Below, piece after piece: positions 46,901-58,871 of a DNA stretch of 64,000 bases. This DNA comes from Chrysaora quinquecirrha. Lineage: Eukaryota; Cnidaria; Scyphozoa; Semaeostomeae; Pelagiidae. The notes beneath the pieces are model-generated. The model worked only from the letters and a program-made list of their open reading frames with translations. It ran no database searches and was not told where the DNA came from. The DNA is taken from contig JACTAT010000051.1 in assembly GCA_014526335.1 (NCBI GenBank), positions 230,125 through 294,124 of the forward strand, read 5' to 3'. The position numbers were made by a program, and so were the translations under genes. Position 1 is the stretch's first letter; each line of letters begins with the position of its first letter.

Positions 46901-47576
46901 ATTCACGCGCTGGTTGATCCTCTGTACTTCTTTGGTTTTCATTTTCAACAACTTCGAGAGTCTTTGTTAACTTTGACTTGAGAAAGGCAGTTTGGTCGGC
47001 AAGCTTCCCGAGTCCAAGACCTTTGTACAGAGTACTACCAGTAAATAAAGCTAGTGTTCTCAGGTGAAACCAAGCATCAGTTCCTTGCTTCACACATAAT
47101 GGTTGCGGTTCCAGCAGAAGATCCGCTGGATCTTTTAAGCTAACAATGTACTGCTTAAGATTTAACATGTTCTCCTTCACCAGTGAATTTGGGGTACCTG
47201 AAGAGTATAAAATTGTCAAAAAGTTAAAGCGTCTTTTTTAGTTATGTTCGTTTAAATCATGACATCCTAATATTTTATTGCTTTTTAAACAATTAGTCCA
47301 AAAAATAGCAATGGTAAAAAAAAATTCAGCTTTTGAACAAATTATTCAATTTGAATAAATAGCAGTTATTATGTTATGTAACATGCTGTAAAATTTAAAA
47401 GCTGAGTTGCAAAGGGGTATTCGAAAATGTAGCTTTTTATAGGCCCATGTCAACAGCGCTCCTCCTGATGCTCTTAATGTTACAAAACAGCGTCAACAAA
47501 TCCAAACAACTTAAAACACAGGATGCTGAAAATTATAATAATGACTTTATTAAAAACATCTAGCTACCAATACCAT
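40987..47576. repeat. Tandem duplication C, unit 1
   Basis: Starts CTGTTACAAG at 40987 and is repeated from 47577 at a constant early offset of 6,590 bp. It carries left flank, left terminal repeat and most of the YqaJ gene, but not the first exon or the right terminal repeat. The head-to-tail junction is at ...CAATACCA|TCTGTTAC near 47576. Confidence 0.93.
43603..47197 (-). pseudogene. YqaJ-type nuclease gene of E2, unit 1, lacking exon 1
   Basis: Same gene as in unit 2, with exon 2 47197-44948, exon 3 44570-44477, exon 4 44211-44086 and exon 5 from 43984 (open to 43603). Exon 1 is absent because the duplication junction (47576) falls at the position of its splice donor. It shares the frameshifts and TGA with unit 2. 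In addition, two opposite one-base changes near 45070 and 45112 replace about 15 residues, including the WWAAEDEPG block kept in unit 2, before the frame is regained. Catalytic motifs (CADGVI, EIKCP) are still encoded. Confidence 0.7.
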
Positions 47577-48423
47577 CTGTTACAAGTTATTCCTTTTATT
47601 GTTACCAGGGTAACAAAAGTGATTCTCTATAGTTAGTAGTTGTAACTTAAATAATCATATCTTCAAATTTCAAGAACTGGCTGAATGTAAAACAAAATAT
47701 AATTCAACAGATTTCCAATGCAGCAAGTTACTTATTCAAATATTTTCCGATTATTTTAACTGCTTTTTAATACTCTTTGTTAGAAACTTTTGTTACACTA
47801 CTTACTGTCTTTCATTTCTAACAAGAAAAGTCTTATAAATGTATCAAATCTAAACAACAACAAACCATTCACCAACATTACTATCTGCAGACCTCTGTTG
47901 CTTAGAGAGTATCTCAGATGCAACAATGTCTGGCATTGCTTAAATGTTATAGGCAGATCGGCGCACTAAATTTGCTGATTGATAGGATAGGACACCATTG
48001 ACATTGTATCCATATGAATATGGGATTGCCACTAAAAAACTGTCTTTGCAGGCTGAAAAATTATTCCACAATATCTTGGTTAAGGCGTTTTAAAATCACT
48101 TAAACATCTCCATAACTGGACTTGAAGGTTTCAGAACAGATATAACCAATAAGCTCTTTAAGACAGGACACAGACAACTAGAGGAAAATGCACACAAACA
48201 GTTAGTGAGTGTTACAGCAATTCTTTTCCTCTTTTTCTAGCTGAAAGGGAATTGACATCATCAATGAAAAAATAGAATCTCATGAAATATGGCCCGTTTT
48301 CGAAATTGTTATTTAGTTTTTACCAGAATAGTGAAAAATGTTTCTCCATCAACTTACTTTTAAATCAAACACGGTTTCCCAGCTTATGAAATTTACTGCT
48401 ATTTCTTCAATCAATATTGACAT

Positions 48424-48900
48424 CCCATACAACGTGGTGTGCAGTAACGTGGAGGATGTGCAGTATAGTGGAGGGTGCCAATACAACGTGGAGGGATACC
48501 ATCATGTAAGTGGGGGGTGCCAATACAAGGTGGAGGGTTATCATCATGTAAGTGGAGGATGGGGATTATCCTGGAGGGTTATCATCATTTAAGTGGAGGG
48601 ATATCATTTTTAACGTGGAGGGATACCATCATGTAAGTGGAAAATGCGGAGTATCCTGGGCGGTTATCATCATGTAAGTGGAGGGATATCGTATTTAACG
48701 TGGAGATATAACATCATGTAAGTGGAGGGTGCCAATACAACGTGGAGGGCTATCATCATGTAAGTGGAGGATGCGGAGTATCGTGGAGGGTTATCATCAT
48801 GCAAGTGGAGTGATATCATTTTTAACGTGGAGGGATATCATCATGTAAGTGGAGGATGCCGAGTATCGTGGAGGGTTACCATCATGTAAGTAGAGGGTTG
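48424..48900 (+). repeat. E2 left terminal repeat, minisatellite-like
   Basis: Variants of GTGGAGGGTGCCAATACAAC plus GTGGAGGGATACCATCATGTAA, giving a period of about 42 bp with higher-order variation. The unit 1 homologue is 41834-42224 and lacks about 75 bp present here. Confidence 0.85.
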
Positions 48901-49061
48901 CAACGAATACTGAAATGTTGCATGGAAATTGCATGGAAGTTAGAGAGGATATGGCCTATTCTAATAGTCACGAAAACTCTGCTTATACTGTATTCGAAGA
49001 AATGGTCGATGTGATAAATCGTATTTACTTATTAGAATACTGTAGATACGCCAAAATGTAA

Positions 49062-50300
49062 AATGCAGACCTTCAGTACGATTGACTTTGCTAACTGATG
49101 CTCGGAAATTTTGCATTGATGCAACAATGAAAAAGGCCAGGCAATGCAACTACATAAATATGATTGTTCTTCCGTAAAACAACCCCAGTCAATTGTTTTA
49201 ATTGAAATACACAACACGAGAACCTGATTTGAAAAGAGTTTTATCATTGCATCGATGGCAAGGGCAAGGGTTCAAGTGAGATGCAAAGTTTTGAGCTTTC
49301 TCTTGCGTTGCTTTTGTAAACAAAGCTAAACCACATTTCCGCCATCACGTAAATAGGATTTTTGCAGCATGATCACAGAATTAATTTAAGCGCTCTATTT
49401 ACAACATAACAAACAAATCACCCGAAAGGAAAACAAAGTGAGTAATAAATATTAAAAACTTTTAACCAAAGGTTTATCATACCAAAAAATAAATGTTTCT
49501 ACAACACAACTGACAAAACCGAAAAATGATAAATGATAATGATATACTATTGATAATGATATACTATTTATTTGCAAAAAATTTATATCTGTAATAGTAC
49601 GGCCTTTATTTTATCGTAATGACCAATCGGTGTCCCAGACAAGGCACTTAAATGATCACATCTGTAGCTCTAGAAACACACGTATTTTCTTTAAAGAAAC
49701 TCTTTAGAAGCAATCCGGACTGCCGAATGGCGAAAAATTGATCCTCCTTTTCAGGAAAAGTTTACGACGAAACTTTTCTTAGTCTGCGAAACATTTTCTT
49801 GACATAAAACAGATTAGAATGCTTCAAGCATTCAAATACGATCGATAAATGAGTTTATGATATCATGCTGATAAAATGAATTTGTTACAAGGAGAGATAT
49901 CTAAAAAACTCGAAAGAAACTTTTAGTATTCAAAAACCTGAAAATTAAAAGAAACTTTCAGAGGGCATAGTTACTTATATAAAAATAGTGTAATACCATT
50001 TCAATAGCGTACAGTTTCGTTTATGTATTTCCTTTCATTGACGACAGTACCCCCGTGTTCTAATATTTCACTTTTCTTGGCTTCAAGTCGTTTTAAACCA
50101 CGATTTTCACAGGTAGTACATGTATCACTAACTTAAATTTCATGGGAAATCAACTAATGTTCAATCAGAAACTAGTACCAGGCTATTACCCGTAGACTTC
50201 TATACCCGTTTCTGCTTTATTGGCGTTACGCTGACCATGTCACCCCATTGTCGATAAAACTGTAGGTCATAGCCTACAACTCAATATCTTCTTCAAGATT
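49062..50300. other. E2 internal region without confident gene, unit 2
   Basis: Non-repetitive AT-rich sequence between left terminus and last predicted exon; its unit 1 counterpart is about 42386-43600. A 42-codon plus-strand frame directly inside the terminal repeat (48933-49061; 42257-42385 in unit 1; starts MEVREDMAYSNSHENS) is intact in both units. The units are too similar for this to prove coding. Confidence 0.4.
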
Positions 50301-53300
50301 AAGCAGTTTTTCCAGCAATATTTTTATTCATCGCAGCGGTGGTAAGCTTGTACTGGCTGTGCCTTTCTTGGTGGCTCACCGAATTGGCAAAGAGTACCTT
50401 CTTTCCTTTTGCCCTTTCTTCTTTTCCTTTGAGTTGTATCAAAGAATTTATCCCTTTGAAATGAAATGGAAATAAGAATACGGTTACCAAGAAATGTAAA
50501 GCCTCAAAGCTACCCGCTTGAGTTTTTCTTCTTCCTAGGTTTTCCAAACTCAGTTTTTTGTTGTTAGTATTTTTTTGTCATCTAGAATAACATTGATGTT
50601 TTTATGAGTTTGAACATGAGTGAAGCTGGAGATATCCTCAAGTAAACTCAAAGGGCTTTGATTTACGTAATCCAGCAGATGTTAAATCTGGGTTAATCAA
50701 TGAAATCTCACAGAAATGTAATAATAAACCCATCGAATACTGCTTACCTGAATTCAACTGATGTTATGGCGACAGGCCTGTCGAATTTTTCTGTTGAACC
50801 TACCATTTCCCTTGTTTCTTCGTTTTCATTTAGTCTGTAAATGGTACTTTTTGTAGTCTTGCAGTCAAATGCTCTGCAAAATGTGACATAACGCGAAAGC
50901 TAACAACATGAATTCCTAGTTTCCGCGATCTCAGTTTAGTGTCGGTTAAATAACTGGAGCTCATGCAAGAACGTTAACCTTCCAGGTCTGTGTACTGGAT
51001 GTCTGTTAAACCCATGTCTGGTTAGCACAATAAATGGGATTTGTAATTCAAAATCATTCTTAATAATTGGTATTCATGTTTAAGGCAACATAATAATGAC
51101 AATTGCAGTATAAAAATTGAAAACAAACGACTTTTTACCTGTCTGGATTAAGTCTTATATCAAGAATGGTGCATGCAGTTCCCATGCACCTGGGTACATC
51201 TTGGGTTCTTAGGTAACCAGTTCCACTGCTGTCTAATTAAATCAAAGAGCTGAAAAAATTTTCTGACATCAGACTGGAAACAGATCTCGTGTTGTACGAA
51301 TGTCTGGTCAAAGCATATAATTGATTGTTAGAATCTATGCTTGACAGCAGCCCTTCATATAGTTTCCTTGGGAAACCTGTTGGTTGAGAATACAGCATTG
51401 TTAAATACTTATTTCTTCAGAAATAAAAAAGTTGCCTTGACATTTCACAAACTGATTGTGTTGTGTAACCTTGTAGATAGATTTAGCAACAAGCAATATT
51501 CAAGGTATTAGTGCACTCTTCTTGCGCAGAAATTCTGAGTTCCAGACACGTTGTGCAAAAGTTATTCAAAACGGAATACAAACTTTTAAAGGTCAATTGA
51601 AATACGAACCTTTGATATAGGATGAAATCGGGGGAAATGCACCAAAATCCACACCAGAAAGAAGAAAAGCCAGAAGCTGATTTCTTAGATAAACTCTATT
51701 GACTGCTGAAATACCAGGCTCATCCTCAGCGGCCCACCAGTCACGCATAAGCTTGCAAAATTGAGCTTCTTTTTCAAAACCTGCTTTTCTCATGGATTCT
51801 TCAACATCGGCTGCAAACGTCGTTACAGCGAAGGACACGTCCTGTTTATCGGGTAAGTCTCTAACCATTGCAGGCTTCAGTTTGTTTGCTGGATCTATAG
51901 AGGCAGCTAGCCAAGCAGCTTGTTTCAAATCTTGCGCTCCAGTTGTGCACACTACTCTTCTCATGTTTGTAATCAGATGGGTAGAATCCCATACTTTATG
52001 CTCGAGCCTATTTCTTTGTTGATTATATTCTGGTATGCAAAACCATGTGCTAGGACATTCAGGTATTCCATGATCAATTCGACTTGTGCTTTTCCATTTT
52101 GCAACTTCATCAGACCAGATGATATTTGCGTAGCTTACGTTCAGGGCTGCTTTATAATACTTATTGGACTCTACAATTGATCTAGCAAGTTGTAACAAAG
52201 ATTTTGGTTTATAGCAAAAGCCCTTCGGCCCATTGCCTTTGTTCTTATTACAACCTTGCACCGTTGCTTTCTTTGGCTTCTGTGACTTTGTCTTATTCCT
52301 GCGTATTTCTGTTTGTTTGTTGTCAGATATAACTTTATATAACTCAACGTAAGGTTTCTTTGGAAGATTCAAACCCTGTAATACACATTTCTCAGTGGAT
52401 ACACAACGCTCTTTCTGTTCTGCAAAAATATCACTAGATAGGCAATCCTTTGGCTTCTGCATCACGTCACGAATGATATCTTTCTTTGCAATCTTTTTTG
52501 TTTTCTCAAAAGTTTTGTGCTGGAGCTCTATCAATGTTAATGGATTTCCATCTTTATCTTCTGTGATCAGGGAATAGAACTCGCCATCGAACGATGTTGC
52601 CAATATATCAATCCCACAGCAAGCATTCATAACTTTGTCGTATACATTTCTTTTTTTGTCTTTGCTGAAGGTTTTCCTTTTAGACCATAGAAAACGGGAT
52701 AACAGCAAGGTTTCTCTGGATCATACATTCTTGTAGATGTGGCAAGAAGACAAACAAACAATTCTTGAGCCTTAAGCCTCGATAGACCATACCCTGTTTC
52801 TATCAGATCTCTTACTTTCAGCCAATTCATGGGATCGGATCGGATGGACAAACAGGTTGGAAAATTATATGCTGTATAAACAGGGACAAAATTGAACAGT
52901 ATTTCTGAATCCTCGACATTTTGTACGGAAGGTACCTCAACAAGAACTTCGACACAAGATCGCAAAAAGGCAGTTATTTTTTCTGGAAGAATTTCCTTTG
53001 CGAAAAGTGTTCTTGTCGTGGGATATTTTCCGCACTTCATCATTTGAAGTAAATTCTTTATTTCAATTCTCGCTGTAAGCCATAAATCATCACAGAGCTT
53101 CACCCTGCTTACCACAGTCCTTTTCGGAGAATAGCAAGCAAATATCAATTCAGGGACTTGCGGCTCCGCTTCCATCTCTACAATAAGCTGTCAAGCATAA
53201 TATTTTGGTATTTCATAATACACCGGCAGCTTGTATGTATTGGGGCTGGTGGGAATGGGCATTTTATTTCTACCTTTGCGACAGCCTTTCCAACATACCC

Positions 53301-54747
53301 CGTTGTCCTGTTGACGGAGCAGATGACGCCATCAGCACATACTTCAACTAGATTTTCATTCATTTGTTTGCATTTGATGAAGGATGCACCAGCTTCAACG
53401 AACATTTTGTCTGGATAGTACAGTGGGATCACATAACTCACTACAGTCGCAACTGCATGCTGCTCATCCTGGATCCCCACTCTAGATATTGTTGCATTGA
53501 AGATTTGTTTCTGTCGTTGGATAATGGGACAGTATCATCATCTGATTGACCATCAACGTTCAATTCACGCGCTGGTTGATCCTCTGTACTTCTTTGGTTT
53601 TCATTTTCAACAACTTCGAGAGTCTTTCTTAACTTTGACTTGAGAAAGGCAGTTTGGTCGGAAAGCTTCCCGAGTCCAAGACCTTTGTACAGAGTACTAC
53701 CAGTAAATAAAGCTAGTGTTCTCAGGTGAAACCAAGCATCAGTTCCTTGCTTCACACATAATGGTTGCGGTTCCAGCAGAAGATCCGCTGGATCTTTTAA
53801 GCTAACAATGTACTGCTTAAGATTTAACATGTTCTCCTTCACCAGTGAATTTGGGGTACCTGAAGAGTATAAAATTGTCAAAAAGTTAAAGCGTCTTTTT
53901 TAGTTATGTTCGTTTAAATCATGACATCCTAATATTTTATTGCTTTTTAAACAATTAGTCCAAAAAATAGCAATGGTAAAAAAAAATTCAGCTTTTGAAT
54001 AAATTATTCAATTTGAATAAATAGCAGTTATTATGTTATGTAACATGCTGTAAAATTTAAAAGCTGAGTTGCAAAGGGGTATTCGAAAATGTAGCTTTTT
54101 ATAGGCCCATGTCAACGGCGCTCCTCCTGATGCTCTTAATGTTACAAAACAGCGTCAACAAATCCAAACAACTTAAAACACAGGATGCTGAAAATTATAA
54201 TAATGACTTTATTAAAAAACATCTAGCTACCAATACCATGTAGTGTTCTTGCCACTAGACAGACTTTTCTGCTTTGATCAGGAGCATCTTCTATAAATTG
54301 ATTAATCATGTAAAGATCACATTTGGCCCAAGATATGCCACTCACAAGCTTGCTTTGTTTCCATTTTGATTCCCCGCCAGCAGCAGTGATCATATTTGCT
54401 ATAGCAGTTTCTTTATTCAATTTGGCTTGTCTTGCATCCTTTATGCGAAGCCTTACAAGGCGAACTGCAGATCTCATATTGTCCAAAATTTCATCCTTCT
54501 CGCACCTACTCAGATCCTTGATGTCTCTGTCCCCTTGCAACCTTAACATCTGTATTTGCAAATGCTTTACAATGTCCAATTCATTTCTAAGTCTTTCCTG
54601 TCTCTCTTGAAGCGTTGGCCTGGTCTCAATACCTCCCATGTCAATGTCCCCAAATTCTTTCGTTAAACCACTCCATAACAATTTTCCATAAAAAGATAAC
54701 ATGAACTGTTGCCCACCTTCAGCTTGCTTTAACACAGCTTCAATCAT
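50299..54747 (-). pseudogene. YqaJ-type PD-(D/E)XK nuclease gene of E2, unit 2, five predicted exons
   Basis: Minus strand: exon 1 54747-54237 (helical, charged), exon 2 53859-51610, exon 3 51232-51139, exon 4 50873-50748, exon 5 from 50646. Joining exons by their GT-AG borders keeps reading phase at each junction. Exon 2 carries the YqaJ/lambda-exonuclease-like fold: QGTDAWFHLRTLALFTGSTL near 53730, an AVATVVSYVIPLYYP helix, ENLVEVCADGVI near 53350 and KVEIKCPFP near 53270 (the D...ExK catalytic pattern). The ACYSPK block follows, then TSFDGEFYSL, then a C-terminal region (WDSTHLITNMRR, SGVDFGAFPP). Lesions shared with unit 1: frameshifts near 53488, 53240 and 52660 and a TGA near 53190. A one-base loss near 50573 breaks exon 5 here only. 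A processive 5'-3' exonuclease or recombination role is inferred from the fold. Confidence 0.7.
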
Positions 54748-54751
54748 AGGG

Positions 54752-55017
54752 CGTTAAATATGGTATCCCTCCACGTTAAATATGATATCCCTCCACTTAC
54801 ATTATGATAACCCTCCATGATACACCGCATCCTCCACTAACATGATGATAACCCTCCACGTTGTATTGGCACCCTCCACTTACATGATGGTATCCCTCCA
54901 CGTTGTATTGGCACCCTCCACTTACATGATGGTATCCCTCCACGTTGTATTGGCACCCTCCACTATACTGCACATCCTCCACGTTACTGCACACCACGTT
55001 GTACGGGGTGATTGAGC
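54752..55017 (-). repeat. E2 right terminal repeat (inverted)
   Basis: Reverse complement of the left-end repeat family, with at least five blocks (CCCTCCACGTTGTATTGGCA, CCCTCCACTTACATGATGG). The outermost 60 or so bases mirror the left end closely. Confidence 0.85.
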
Positions 55018-55018
55018 C

Positions 55019-55460
55019 AGTAACAAGAATTATGATAACAGCTAAAGTTGGAGGAATAAATCTGAACATGCTATACAATTCTGGAAGCACTTATACCATG
55101 TTAACAAAGCAGTTTTATAATAAACTAAGAAGTTAACCACCGTTGGCTCCAGTCACCAACGCAGTTGTTGGAATATCAGGTGAAAAGTTCGAGTTTCAAG
55201 GAATTGCTCACTTGAACATTAAGTTAACCAGATCAGATTGCGCAAAATTTATCATGGAATATCAGCCTGTCTTGGTATCACATAAAATAACAAGCAATAT
55301 TTTGGGAATGCACACTGAAACTCAGTTTAAAGGTGTAATTGGAGATTATGATAAGGAACATCTCACTTTCATACCAGCAAATAATGAGAGAAATATCGTC
55401 ATCAAATATGTTAAGAAGAAACAAATAAAATTGCCTACGTTCAAGTGGCAAAAGTGACAG
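55019..55460 (+). pseudogene. Retroviral-type aspartic protease fragment flanking E2
   Basis: Plus-strand frame starting at the E2 border with ITAKVGGINLNMLYNSGSTY, where the family needs D-S/T-G; the Asp is Asn here (NSG). It continues through VVGISGEKFEFQGIAHLNI and ITSNILGM, which resembles the ILG(M/W)D-type end of a retropepsin. One stop near 55135 and a frame change separate the pieces. The left flank of E2 (MKFTAISSINID, ending 48423 and 41833) reads in the same direction and may be the upstream part. It derives from an LTR element of undetermined type. Confidence 0.6.
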
Positions 55461-56519
55461 CTGTACCAAAGCACACTGTTAAAATGATGCCTTCTAAGAT
55501 CGCTCAGGGCCATGGAAGAACCAACTGTGGTGGTTGATCAAGCAGAGATGCTAGATAATGATGCTGACTGTAACAACATTATTTGTTTGGAGAAAGGCAA
55601 AAGAGTAGAAGATTTAACAGCAGTGGAATCAGCTTTTGAAAATCAGTTAATTGTGGAATCTACTGCAATTATTGAAAACTAGGAAATATCTATAAATGAT
55701 GTCAGCAGTCACCTAAAACCTCAAATTAAGAAAGTGAACTCGCAAATAGTGCAATTAAGCCATGATGCAATTATTTCAATAGCTGTTGTTGTATTATAAT
55801 ATTGTGATATTTGTTTAATTTCAGGATTCAGAGTGTTCGGTTTTGTAAAATTGAATCTGACAACTTGATGAAGAAATTTTCTCTTATGATTCTGTGGTTT
55901 GCAACTCTGCTTCAGTTCATGAAATATTTGCTGATATCTATGTTATTTATTCATGTTTAATGTCCATACATTTTCTGAAATCTAGTCCTTTAAAGCTTTG
56001 AAAATTGAGGAGTAAACCTGAGTTTTATCTTATTATCTAGTAGATTATCATGTTCAATATATTCCATATAAGTTCCCAATAAGCCAGTTCTTGTCAGTCG
56101 ATTCACATGTATTCTTTTCCTTGTCAAGCCATCCGAGTCTGTTCTTGTAATTATGCTCGAAATTGCATTATCATTCGATTCTTTCTAGACTGATCAGCTT
56201 ACTGGCTAACTCCTCTAGAAGAGCTAATCATAAGTTAGTTGTCCTGCAGACTATGATACCTACTTGAGGATCTTCCTCGATTGTGGACTTGATTTATAAC
56301 GTCTTTTGCTCTATTGTTGTACCTTGAAATGGCTTGATGCTGGTCTTTCCTTTGGTGCTTTGCGATTAATGTCTTGCCTCTTTATATTTTGGTTAATTTA
56401 ATCACTTGTTATAGACGTTTTCATAGTAATATAGTAATATTTATGTGGTTTGTTTCCCAAATTTGTCCCTCGAATGATAAATTTGCATTCTCAAATCAAT
56501 TCGATAAAATTCAAAATTT
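55461..56519. other. Downstream remnant and intergenic sequence
   Basis: The first 300 bases still look like decayed coding sequence of the same retroelement (VTAVPKHTVKMMPSKIAQG near 55455). The rest is AT-rich with no recognisable gene. Confidence 0.4.
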
Positions 56520-57190
56520 TTCGTAAAATAACTGTTTACTAAAGAAAAAATTACTATCAAAATACTTGTATTCTACCGGACCCAAGAGAAGCAGAGCTTA
56601 TCTAGCTTTTGCCGCTAAATTAAAGTTTGAATAAAATAATTGAAAATACATAAGTTACAATAATTACTTAGATGACAATAAAGAAAAGGATAATAGCAAG
56701 AGTGTATTAAAATTTTTAACTGCTCAACATAATATTAAATTGTTTTTATTATTATTATAATATCAGTATTATTATTATTATTTTTCTTTTACCAGATCAA
56801 CAAATAAATTACTTACGAAGCAATGTTATTTCAACGCAATATAAAGAATCTCTAACTATAATCTTGTAGATAATTTAATTTTTTTTCTTAGGTTTTGTAA
56901 TTAGAGAGTTTATTTTGCTTGATCAATTTACAAAACTTCTTACGTTTAGATGTTGTAAGGTCATTCCAAAGTCTAGCCCCAATATTTTGCAGAGTGTAGT
57001 TTCGCCATTTTTCATTAGATTTAACAATTCTGTAGTTTTGTTTCTGCCTGGTCTCATAATGGTAATGCTCATTTGTTATGAAGTAATTTTGAAATTTTTC
57101 TGGCAACAATGTAGGGTTGAAGTGAACATTATGCATGAGTTTTAAGATTTTAAGACGGTAAAGATCACTTACTTTAATTATGTTTAGTTA
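56520..57190 (-). mobile_element. LINE-B 3' part
   Basis: Same family as LINE-A: the RT C-terminal tail at 57136-56888 reads ETRQKQNYRIVKSNEKWRNY and IGARLWND, close to LINE-A at 4638-4345. The 3' UTR (ACTTGTATTCTACCGGACCC near 56565) also matches LINE-A (about 4010). The tail repeat is decayed. It was separated from the rest of LINE-B (59196-61171) by the tyrosine-recombinase insertion. Confidence 0.8.
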
Positions 57191-57259
57191 TTTATGTAAA
57201 CGATTTAGCATCCTTTGTTCATGCATTTTCTATCTCATGGCGTGAATTTAGGTTTTATT

Positions 57260-58469
57260 GTTTTCCACCCTTTAGCTGCATACTGAGACTTTTACAGAAT
57301 ATCCGAGAAGACAATGCAACCGGAGCTGTGGTGATTCCAAGATCGCCAACGCAAATGTGGTACTCAATTCTTATGAAAATGTTAGTTTTGCCACCCATTC
57401 TCCTCAAGCCCTCCCCAACTTTATTAACCTTGCCAGCACAAATGTCAGAGATACACCCCCTTCACAAGAAAACAGTATTTCTTGTATGTCTGCTATCAGG
57501 GGAAGACTCGCACAGCAAGGGCACTCTGACTCAACCATAGCTATCAGTTTAGCTTCTTGGCGGGACTCTACGAAAAGCCAGTATCAGTCTAGCTCAAATA
57601 AGTGGTTAGATTTTTGTATTCAACGAAATATTGATATGATTTCACCATCCATAGCAGAGGCAATGGAGTTTCTAACTTCACTGTATGAAGGTAATCTGCC
57701 GTACAGTTCTATCAATATAGCTAGAAGTGCATTATCTTCTTTTTTGCTAATTCAGTCAGTGAACGCTTTTGGTCAACTCCCTATTGCTAAGAGATTTATG
57801 AAGGGTATCTATGAACTTAGACCATGTTTCCCTAAACATCATAACATATGGGATCTATCGACCGTGCTTAGCTATTTCAGGAACCAGAAAATTGCCAGTG
57901 AGCTTTCTCTTAAGGACCTTTCTGTAAAGGTAGCTTTCCTATTATTTCTTCTTAGTGGCCAGAGATGTCAAACTATCCATGCACTTGACATACAACATAT
58001 GGGATGCTTCCAACATAAATATGTATTTCATATTCAAGAAAAACTGAAGCAATCATGTGCAGGTTACCATATTAAGCCACTTGAATTTAGACAATACTCG
58101 GACAGGGAAAAACTTTGTCCAGTAACTCACCTGCAGGAGTATATAAAAAGAACTGAGCACCTTTGCCTACTCAACACAAAACTACTCGTAAGTTTCATAA
58201 AGCCGCATTCTCCTATATCTAAGGATACCTTATCTCGATGGGTCAAGTCTGTTTTGCTGTCGGCAGGGATCGACAGCAAATTTACTGCTCATAGTAAAAA
58301 GGCAGCGTCGTCGTCACATCTGGCTCAAAGGAATTTCTCGATTGCAGATATCATTGATGCTGTTGGATGGAAAAGTGAAGAGACTTTTCACAAATTTTAT
58401 AACATCAAACCAGAAGAAGGTTTTAACTTTGGTAACGATATTTCAGAAACTGCTAATAGTAGTGTATGA
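57260..58469 (+). pseudogene. DIRS-like element: tyrosine recombinase with preceding RNase H end
   Basis: The open frame 57357-58469 (370 codons) has a tyrosine-recombinase layout: a SAM-like N-terminal domain (SWRDSTKSQYQSSSNKWLDFC), box A Arg in LLSGQRCQTIHALD near 57960, and a box B segment FTAHSKKAASSSHLA near 58280. The nucleophile Tyr lies in TFHKFYNI near 58400. Box B normally has H-x-x-R; here the second basic residue is Lys. In another frame, 57328-57500 encodes VIPRSPTQMWYSILM and HPLHKK, resembling the end of a DIRS RT/RNase H region, so a frameshift near 57490 separates the two. Upstream RT is absent. The insertion lies within LINE-B. Confidence 0.7.
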
Positions 58470-58871
58470 CATAGAAGTATTAATGTTTTGTTTGAAGTGT
58501 CACTGTTCCTTATTCAATTCATTGATGTTTTTGAGTTTTCAGAATATGCCTTATTGTTTCATTCTTTAACTTTGGTGCAAAGAAAAAAGGAGGGGAGTAA
58601 TTTAGCTGTTACTCCCTCGCATAGGGATACATACTGAAATATTTACTGATGTTAGGAAACTGAACGCTGGAATATCTACTGATGTTATGAAACCTTTCTG
58701 TTCTTAAAATCATTGTTAGATCACCATAACGTATGTATGTTAAGCATGCAATATATTTTATCTTGGTTGATGAAAATTTATCTTTTTCATCAACATTTCT
58801 ACAATGCATTGGCACGTCTCAGCTTTGAAATCTCGTACAATTACGTAACCAGGTAGGCTAATGACGAAATA

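Larger units (their letters stand above)
47577..54238. repeat. Tandem duplication C, unit 2
   Basis: Near-identical to unit 1. Homology ends at ...CAATACCA (54238), after which the element continues uniquely to its right terminus at 55017. Confidence 0.93.
48424..55017. mobile_element. Element E2: YqaJ-nuclease element with minisatellite-like inverted termini (complete end to end)
   Basis: Left end (C/T variant) CCCATACAACGTGGTGTGCAG at 48424; the reverse complement of the right end is CCCGTACAACGTGGTGTGCAG at 55017. Both continue with GTAACGTGGAGGATGTGCAGTA and then diverge into copies of a roughly 42-bp repeat (about 480 bp left, 266 bp right). The gene starts five bases inside the right terminal repeat and reads leftward. 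I see no DDE transposase. The flanks appear to be one interrupted aspartic-protease frame. No clear target-site duplication. A partial copy with its own left end (CCCGTAC at 41834) occupies 41834-47576. Confidence 0.75.
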
